Positions 1 to 4,746 of a DNA stretch of 7,055 bases are shown in pieces (the first letter of the stretch is position 1; every line of letters begins with the position of its first letter). Source of the stretch: Gemmatimonadota bacterium (GTDB taxonomy: Bacteria > Gemmatimonadota > Gemmatimonadetes > Gemmatimonadales > Gemmatimonadaceae); NCBI GenBank assembly GCA_028287225.1, contig JAQBPZ010000344.1, positions 1 to 7,055 of the forward strand, given 5' to 3'. The notes beneath the pieces are model-generated. The model made no database searches, was not told the DNA's origin, and saw nothing but the letters and a program-made list of their open reading frames with translations. The position numbers were made by a program, and so were the translations under genes.

Positions 1-1
1 G

Positions 2-355
2 GTCCGCGAGGCGAGTGGTCGCGGGGTGCCTCCCGACGAGGCGAAGTCGCGCGAGGGGGCGCGCCTCCTGGAGCGCCTGCCACCCGGCGCAGCCATCGTC
101 GCCTGCGACGAGCGCGGCGACCGCCTCACCTCCGCGGAGTTCGCGGAGCTGGTCCGCGGCGCACGGGACCGGGCGCAGAGCCTGGCCTTCGTCGTCGGGG
201 GCGCATTCGGGCTGCCCGAGGAGGTGCGATCGCGCGCCGCGCGCCGCATCCAGCTGGCGCCGTTCACGCTGCCGCACGAGCTCGCGCGACTCGTGCTCGC
301 CGAGCAGCTCTACCGCGCCGGCACGATCGTGCGCGGCGAGCCGTATCACAAATGA
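2..355 (+). CDS. rlmH: 23S rRNA (pseudouridine-1915-N3)-methyltransferase RlmH, 5'-truncated
   Basis: This is the C-terminal 117 residues of a small SPOUT-class RNA methyltransferase. RlmH uses SAM to methylate N3 of pseudouridine 1915 in helix 69 of 23S rRNA on the assembled 70S ribosome. The family is about 155 residues, so roughly the first 40 lie beyond the left edge. What is visible: a mid-protein segment (VACDERGD, visible residues 33-40) that aligns with the family's TLDxxGK-like strand; the glycine-rich SAM-binding knot motif VVGGAFG (64-70); and the diagnostic C-terminus, with TLPHELAR (89-96), AEQLYRA (100-106) and terminal PYHK. The frame is open to the window edge, so the GTG at 26 is internal and not the start. 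The TGA overlaps the next gene's ATG by four bases. Identification is from recognised family motifs and is firm. Confidence 0.95.
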   Translation, partial: VREASGRGVPPDEAKSREGARLLERLPPGAAIVACDERGDRLTSAEFAELVRGARDRAQSLAFVVGGAFGLPEEVRSRAARRIQLAPFTLPHELARLVLAEQLYRAGTIVRGEPYHK

Positions 356-1125
356 GCCGTCCGCTCGATCGACGCCGCACGCCCCGGCCCCCGGGCTCGG
401 ACTGGTTCGAGGACTGGTTCGGCGAGGAGTACCTGGCGCTCTACGAGCACCGCGACCTGCAGGAGGCGGTGGAGGTCGGCGACCTCATCGACCGCGGCAT
501 CACCGAGGCCGGCGGCGCCGTCGACGGGCCGGTGCTCGATCTGGCCTGCGGTGCGGGGCGGCATCAGCGCATGCTCGCGGACCACGGATGGTTCACCGTG
601 GGCCTGGACCTCTCCCCCTCGCTGCTGCGTGCGGCGCGCGTGGCCGACCGCGGTGCTGCGCTCGTGCGCGCGGACATGCGCGCGCTCCCCTTCGCGACGT
701 CGAGCTTCGCCCTCGTGGTCAACCTGTTCACCAGCTTCGGCTACTTCCGCGACGACGTGCAGCACCAGCGCGTGCTCGCGGAAGTGGCGCGCGTCACGCG
801 GCGCGGCGGCTGGTTCGTGCTGGACTTCCTGAACGCGCAGCAGGTGCGCGACACCCTCGTCCCGCGCGACGAACGGCTCGTGGGCACCACGCTGGTGGAG
901 CAGGAGCGCGAGATCACCGCGGACGGGCGGTTCGTGCGCAAGACGATCACGCTCGGGGAGCTGGGACGAACCTTCGTGGAGCGGGTGCGGTTGTTCGAGC
1001 CGGGGGAGCTCGCCACCCTGTGTACCGAGGCGGGGTTCCGCGTGGAGGCCGCCTTCGGCGATTATGCCGGCGGCGCGCTCACCGCGGATGCCCCGCGCGC
1101 CATCCTCTTCGCACGACGGCAATGA
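352..1125 (+). CDS. class I SAM-dependent methyltransferase next to bshC (possible bacillithiol N-methyltransferase)
   Basis: This 257-residue protein is a Rossmann-fold methyltransferase. Motif I is VLDLACGAGRH (61-71). An acidic residue that would bind the SAM ribose is in GLDLSPS (84-90), the adenine-side ADM is at 108-110, and the post-I region NLFTSFGYF (124-132) is followed by a GGWFVLDF strand (152-159). The N-terminal WFEDWFGEEYLALYEHRD (18-35) and the NLFTSFGYF motif match a family I recall as widespread in Bacteroidota and Chlorobi. The start is fixed by the ATGA overlap with rlmH, and the gene ends in another ATGA overlap with bshC, so all three are probably translated together. 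The substrate is not readable from sequence. Because of the bshC coupling, a bacillithiol-modifying role like that of NmbA, which makes N-methyl-bacillithiol in Chlorobi, is a reasonable guess. A small-molecule or RNA substrate remains possible. Confidence 0.88.
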   Translation: MSRPLDRRRTPRPPGSDWFEDWFGEEYLALYEHRDLQEAVEVGDLIDRGITEAGGAVDGPVLDLACGAGRHQRMLADHGWFTVGLDLSPSLLRAARVADRGAALVRADMRALPFATSSFALVVNLFTSFGYFRDDVQHQRVLAEVARVTRRGGWFVLDFLNAQQVRDTLVPRDERLVGTTLVEQEREITADGRFVRKTITLGELGRTFVERVRLFEPGELATLCTEAGFRVEAAFGDYAGGALTADAPRAILFARRQ

Positions 1126-2669
1126 CTCACGTCCGCATCATCTCCGAGCCGCTGGGAGGCTCGCCGCTCTCCCGGCTGGTGCAGCAGCACGGCGCACCCA
1201 CGACGTGGGTCGCCGCGCCGCCTGCCACCGCGGCCGAGTGGCGCGCGCGCGCCGAGCGGAGGCGGGGGGAGCACGACTGGGCTGGCCGACTCGCCGCACT
1301 TGCGCCGGCCATGCAGGCCTCCGGCCTCGCTGCGGACCGGCTCGCACGCGTGATCCGGGGCGGAGGCGTAGTGGTGACGACCGGACAGCAGCCCGGGCTC
1401 TTTGGCGGACCGGTGTACACCTGGAGCAAGGCGGTGAGCGCGCTGGCGCTGGCCGACCAGCTCGAGCGCGCAACGGGAATTCCCACGGCGGCCGTCTACT
1501 GGGCCGCCACCGACGACGCCGACTTCGCGGAAGCCTCGTCCACCGTGGTGCCGCGGCCCGGCGGCGTGCAGGTGCTGCGCGCCACCGACGCACCGCCCTC
1601 GGGCACGCCGATGTCGCTCGCGCCCCTTGGCGACATGCACTCCCTGCTGCGTGCCCTTCGGGAGGCGTCCGGGAGCGCCGCCGACCCGCGGGCGCTCGAG
1701 GCGGCGGCCCGGTCATACGGCGGCAGCGGTGGCACCGTCGGGTCGGCATTCGTGCAGCTCCTCCGCGCCCTGCTCGAGCCCCTTGGCATGCCGGTGCTGG
1801 ACGCGTCGCACCCTGCGGTACTGGAGGCGAGTGCGCCCCTGCTCGCCCTGGCGTGCCAGCGGGCGCCCGAGGTGGAGCGGCAGCTCGCGCAGCGAAGCGC
1901 CGAGATCTCCGCCGCCGGATACCGTCCGCAGGTGGAGCAGGTGCCGGGCCTGTCCCTCGTGTTCGCGCGGGAGGGCACGGTGAAGCGTCGGCTTCCTGTC
2001 GCCGAGGCAGCCCAGGCGGCCGCCGGCTCGATCCTCACGCCGAACGTGCTCCTGCGCCCGGTCGTGGAGCACGCCATCCTGCCGACGGTCGCGTACGCGG
2101 CCGGCCCCGGCGAGCTGGCGTACTTCGCCCAGGTCAGCGCGGTGGCCCGGGCGCTCGGCACGGATGCGCCCGTGGCGGTGCCAAGGTGGTCGTGTACCCT
2201 CGTCGAGCCGGCCGTCGACGCCATGCTGCATGCCTACGGTGCGACGGTGTCGGACCTCGCCGCGCCCGACGCGCTGGAAACGCGGGTGGCGAGGGCCGCC
2301 CTGAGCGACGCGAGCGCGAGCGCGCTGGAGCACGTCCGGTCGGCCCTCAGGGGACTGCCTGCCGCCCTCGCCGCGGAGGCGACGCCGATGGGGCTCGACG
2401 CGGCGGTGCAGGGGGCAGTACAGGGGCTGCGGCATCGCATGGACCGTCTGCAGCGCCGCCTCGTCGCGGGCGTGAAGCGCCGGGAGAGCACGCGGATGCG
2501 GGACGTCGGCACGTTGCGCGGTGCGCTGTTCCCGCTGGGCGGGCGCCAGGAGCGGGCCATGAACCTGCTCCCCCTTCTGGCGCGGCATGGGCTGGCGGTG
2601 CTCGCGGACATGCGGGCGGCGGCGCAGGAGCACGCCCGGACCACGGTGGACTGCGGCAACACTCCCTGA
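1122..2669 (+). CDS. bshC: bacillithiol biosynthesis cysteine-adding enzyme BshC
   Basis: This 515-residue protein catalyses the last step of bacillithiol synthesis, joining cysteine to glucosaminyl-malate in the cytoplasm. Family members are around 540 residues, so it is full length. The strongest signature is VVTTGQQPGLFGGPVYTWSK (residues 84-103), followed by IPTAAVYWAATDDADFAE (120-137); these correspond to the GQQ..L..GP.YT..K and W.A.ED.DF.E motifs of BshC. Further hallmarks are LTPNVLLRPVVEHAILPT (305-322) with AGPGELAYFAQV (327-338), and the C-terminal PLGGRQERAMNLLPLLARHG (471-490). Residues around 385-465 are Arg/Ala-rich and helical, as expected for the family's coiled-coil dimerisation arm. 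The frame is open far upstream, but similarity begins at the ATG at 1122, which overlaps the upstream TGA. No bshA or bshB gene is in the window. No strong ribosome-binding site is seen, which fits translational coupling. Confidence 0.95.
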   Translation: MTHVRIISEPLGGSPLSRLVQQHGAPTTWVAAPPATAAEWRARAERRRGEHDWAGRLAALAPAMQASGLAADRLARVIRGGGVVVTTGQQPGLFGGPVYTWSKAVSALALADQLERATGIPTAAVYWAATDDADFAEASSTVVPRPGGVQVLRATDAPPSGTPMSLAPLGDMHSLLRALREASGSAADPRALEAAARSYGGSGGTVGSAFVQLLRALLEPLGMPVLDASHPAVLEASAPLLALACQRAPEVERQLAQRSAEISAAGYRPQVEQVPGLSLVFAREGTVKRRLPVAEAAQAAAGSILTPNVLLRPVVEHAILPTVAYAAGPGELAYFAQVSAVARALGTDAPVAVPRWSCTLVEPAVDAMLHAYGATVSDLAAPDALETRVARAALSDASASALEHVRSALRGLPAALAAEATPMGLDAAVQGAVQGLRHRMDRLQRRLVAGVKRRESTRMRDVGTLRGALFPLGGRQERAMNLLPLLARHGLAVLADMRAAAQEHARTTVDCGNTP

Positions 2670-2700
2670 ACGGCGGGCGCCGGGCATCGAAGCGGCCGCG

Positions 2701-2718
2701 CGGTGACGCCGGTCACCG
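2701..2718. promoter_or_regulatory. GC-rich inverted repeat between bshC and the Ig-repeat gene
   Basis: The sequence CGGTGACGCCGGTCACCG is a perfect 7-bp inverted repeat (CGGTGAC/GTCACCG) around a 4-base loop. It starts 31 bases after the bshC stop. Two further pairs can form if G2700 is bulged. No T-run follows, so it is not a classic intrinsic terminator. It could be a weak or factor-dependent terminator hairpin for the rlmH-bshC operon, or a dyad operator for the following gene. In such GC-rich DNA, chance hairpins are common, so the functional call is tentative even though the symmetry is exact. Confidence 0.35.
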
Positions 2719-2740
2719 GCAGGGAGGGTGCCAACAGGGC

Positions 2741-2747
2741 ATATAGA
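2741..2747 (+). promoter_or_regulatory. possible -10 box upstream of the Ig-repeat gene
   Basis: ATATAGA is the only AT-rich heptamer in the 127-bp gap. The TATAGA within it resembles a sigma-70 -10 hexamer and lies about 50 bases before the preferred ATG at 2797. No recognisable -35 element is found 16-18 bases upstream (GCAGGG at the 17-base spacing). The position is right for a promoter that separates this gene from the bshC operon, but the match is weak. Confidence 0.25.
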
Positions 2748-2796
2748 CCCGCGCGCCAAGGCCGAGTCTGCCAGCCCCTCCTGCCCGTTGCCCTCC

Positions 2797-4725
2797 ATGA
2801 TCCCGGTCCCCCTGCGCTTCTCCTGGTTCCAGCACGTCTCCCGCGGTGTCGCGGTGACGGCGTCCACCGGAGCGGCATTCGTCAGCATCGTCACCGCCCT
2901 CTACTCGTACGGCGTGATCGGCCGGAGCGAGTCCCACCAGTCCATCGGCAACGTCGGCGCGGCGTGGGTTCGGCTGCGGCCCGCGGTGGACACCGCCACC
3001 GCGCTCGGCGATACGGTGCTGTTCGCGGCCACGATCGCCGACAGCAAGGGAAGCATCCTGATCGGCGCCGCTCCCGTCTGGACCACCGGCGACTCGAGCA
3101 TCGCCACCGTCGCCGCGGATGGCTCGGTGATCGCGCGCGGCCCCGGAGCCACTACGGTCAACGTGGTGGTGGGCCGCATCGTCTCCAGTGCGCGGGTGGT
3201 CGTGCGACCGCGGGTCGCGTCGGTGACCATCGACCATCCCCCGGCCGACTCGGGCGTGTCGCTGCTCGAGGGCGCGCAGGTGCAGCTCCGGGCCCGGCCC
3301 CTGGACGCCCGCGGGCACCTCGTCGCCAGCGCCATCCCGGCCTGGCGCAGCGAGGATTCCACCATCGCCGCGGTGGACGCGCACGGGATGCTCAGCGCGC
3401 AGAACGCCGGCCGCGGCAGCATCAGCGTCACCGTGCAGGGCGCGACGGCTGCCCTGCCCGTGACGGTCGCGATGACGGCGGCCGACCTGGCGGCGGTGGC
3501 CGGCAACGACCAGCGCGCCCTCGCCGGCCGGACGCTGGCGCAGCGCATCGTGGTACGCGCGACCAACCGGAAGGGCGCGCCCGCGGCCGGCAAGCTCGTC
3601 ACCTTCCGCCTTAAGGGCGGGCAGGGCAGGCTGGACCCCGCGACGGCCGTCACGGACGCCGATGGCCGCGCGCGCACGCAGTGGACGCTCGGTGACGATC
3701 CCGGGCGCCAGGTGCTGCTGGCCGGCGTGGAAAGCCTGGACAGTACGATCGTCGTGGCGGCGGAGGCGGATCCGGTCTCCGCGAACACCCGCGTCACCTC
3801 GCTCGTGGATGCGCTGCAGGCGCGCGCCGGGAGCGTGCTCGGCGACTCGGTGGGCATCCGCGTGACCGACTCCAGCGGCCGCGCGCTCGCGGGCGTCCCG
3901 GTCCGCTGGGAGGCGGCGCGGGGCAGTGTGGAGCCCATCGCGACGCGGACCGACTCCACGGGGCTCGTGCGGGCGCGGTGGACGCTCGGGACCGCCACGG
4001 GGAGGCAGCGGCTGCATGCGATCGTCGGCTCGGCGGACAGCCGCATCGCACCAGTCGTGATCACGGCCATGGCGATAGCCGGCGCGCCGGCGAGCATGGC
4101 ACTCGGCGGGGGCGACCGGCAGCGGGGCACCGCGGGCGCACCGCTGGCGGAGCCCGTGCTCATCCGGGTGATGGACGCCGCCGGCAACGGCACCGCTGGC
4201 GTCACGCTCACGCTGGCCCCGTCGGGGGGCACGATGCGCGACTCGGTGGTCGTCACCGACTCGCTCGGCGTGGCGCGCGCGCGGTGGACGCTCGGCCGCT
4301 CGGCGGGGGAGTACACGCTCGTCGCCCGGGTGGAGGGCGTGCAGCGGGCGCTCAGGGCAACGGCGCAGGCGTCGCCCGCGGCGCCCGCCAACCTGTCGTT
4401 CGACGACGCGCCGGCGACGCACGGCGGCCGCCGCACGGAGAAGCGCCTCGTGGCCCTCGTGGCCCTCGTGGCGGACGTCTACGGCAACCCGGTGCCCGAC
4501 GCGCCCGTGACCTTCACCGCGAAGTCCGGGACCGTGACCCCCGGGCGCGGGGTCACGGATTCTCACGGCCGCGTCGCGCTGCGGTGGGTGATGGGCTCCG
4601 GTGTGGCGGAGCAACGCCTCATCGGCTCGGTCCGCGGCGCGGGGGTCAGCGGCGCATACCAGTCGCAGCCGGCTCCGGCCGGTTCCGACGTGGCCGTCGC
4701 GAAGGCGCGGAGGGGCACTCGCTGA
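2797..4725 (+). CDS. membrane-anchored protein with Big_2-like and Big_1-like Ig repeats
   Basis: From the ATG at 2797 the protein has 642 residues. Residues 1-16 are short and basic (R7, H13, R16). Residues 17-42 form a moderately hydrophobic segment with no clear AxA cleavage site, so a signal anchor with the rest in the periplasm or outside is likely. Two Big_2-like units follow: WTTGDSSIATVAADGSV at about 95-111 and WRSEDSTIAAVDAHGML at about 183-199. Then come four Big_1 (invasin/intimin-type) units of about 100 residues, each with V/R-TD-x-x-G-x-x-R/A-x-x-W-T/V-L/M-G, at about 285, 384, 486 and 586. No catalytic domain, LPXTG or clear secretion-sorting tail is visible; the C-terminus is basic (KARRGTR). 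A stalk, adhesive or envelope-structural role is inferred from the architecture alone. A GTG at 2728 would add 23 unlikely residues ahead of the basic stretch. The preferred ATG has no clear ribosome-binding site. I do not recognise an ortholog by name. Confidence 0.85.
   Translation: MIPVPLRFSWFQHVSRGVAVTASTGAAFVSIVTALYSYGVIGRSESHQSIGNVGAAWVRLRPAVDTATALGDTVLFAATIADSKGSILIGAAPVWTTGDSSIATVAADGSVIARGPGATTVNVVVGRIVSSARVVVRPRVASVTIDHPPADSGVSLLEGAQVQLRARPLDARGHLVASAIPAWRSEDSTIAAVDAHGMLSAQNAGRGSISVTVQGATAALPVTVAMTAADLAAVAGNDQRALAGRTLAQRIVVRATNRKGAPAAGKLVTFRLKGGQGRLDPATAVTDADGRARTQWTLGDDPGRQVLLAGVESLDSTIVVAAEADPVSANTRVTSLVDALQARAGSVLGDSVGIRVTDSSGRALAGVPVRWEAARGSVEPIATRTDSTGLVRARWTLGTATGRQRLHAIVGSADSRIAPVVITAMAIAGAPASMALGGGDRQRGTAGAPLAEPVLIRVMDAAGNGTAGVTLTLAPSGGTMRDSVVVTDSLGVARARWTLGRSAGEYTLVARVEGVQRALRATAQASPAAPANLSFDDAPATHGGRRTEKRLVALVALVADVYGNPVPDAPVTFTAKSGTVTPGRGVTDSHGRVALRWVMGSGVAEQRLIGSVRGAGVSGAYQSQPAPAGSDVAVAKARRGTR
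3649..4596 (+). repeat. four Big_1 signature motifs at about 100-codon spacing
   Basis: The signature segments lie at 3649-3693, 3946-3990, 4252-4296 and 4552-4596, giving spacings of 99, 102 and 100 codons. The first three share the identical DNA tggacgctcgg (at 3682, 3979 and 4285). Copies two and three share a 17-base identity (3973-3989 and 4279-4295). Copy four has diverged to WVMG. The even spacing supports repeated duplication of one Ig domain within the gene, with copies two and three the most alike over this motif. Confidence 0.85.
4446..4472 (+). repeat. three perfect tandem copies of a 9-bp unit (cctcgtggc)
   Basis: Three uninterrupted copies of cctcgtggc encode LVA-LVA-LVA at the start of the fourth Big_1 unit, just before DVYGNPV. 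The unit is a multiple of three, so copy-number change by slippage would keep the frame. Equivalent positions in units two and three read GIRVTDSSG and LIRVMDAAG, with no tripeptide repetition, so the array is specific to this domain. Confidence 0.9.
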
Positions 4726-4735
4726 GGGCACGGGG

Positions 4736-4741
4736 TATTAT
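4736..4741 (+). promoter_or_regulatory. -10 box of a likely leaderless uvrC promoter
   Basis: TATTAT matches the TATAAT consensus at five of six positions and stands out in very GC-rich DNA. It is followed by five bases (TGAGC) and then the uvrC ATG. A transcript would therefore begin at or within a base or two of the start codon, the layout seen for leaderless mRNAs (TAnnnT, a short gap, ATG). No clear -35 element is visible, and there is no well-spaced Shine-Dalgarno sequence; the nearest purine run is GGGG, 11 bases upstream of the ATG. The box sits in the 21-bp gap after the preceding gene's stop. Confidence 0.5.
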
Positions 4742-4746
4742 TGAGC

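Noticed and set aside
15..1121. Open frame continuous with bshC for hundreds of codons upstream of its ATG
   Set aside because: It runs through rlmH and the methyltransferase out of frame, has Arg/Ala/Ser-rich low-complexity composition, and similarity to BshC starts only at the ATG at 1122. This is a normal effect of high GC.
1064..2746. 560-codon plus-strand frame overlapping bshC
   Set aside because: It is Arg/Gly/Ala-rich with no recognisable motif and lies in an alternative frame of a firmly identified gene.
2728..2796. GTG at 2728 as start of the Ig-repeat protein
   Set aside because: It would add 23 residues of no membrane-targeting character before the basic N-region and would place the candidate -10 box inside the coding sequence; ATG 2797 gives a sensible anchor. 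It cannot be fully excluded.
2713..4731. 672-codon minus-strand frame opposite the Ig-repeat gene
   Set aside because: Antisense shadow: His/Arg/Asp-rich composition with no domain, while the plus strand shows periodic Ig motifs.
4741..4746. TTG at 4741 as the uvrC start
   Set aside because: It adds only two residues, overlaps the TATTAT box and is a rarer start codon than the ATG two codons later.
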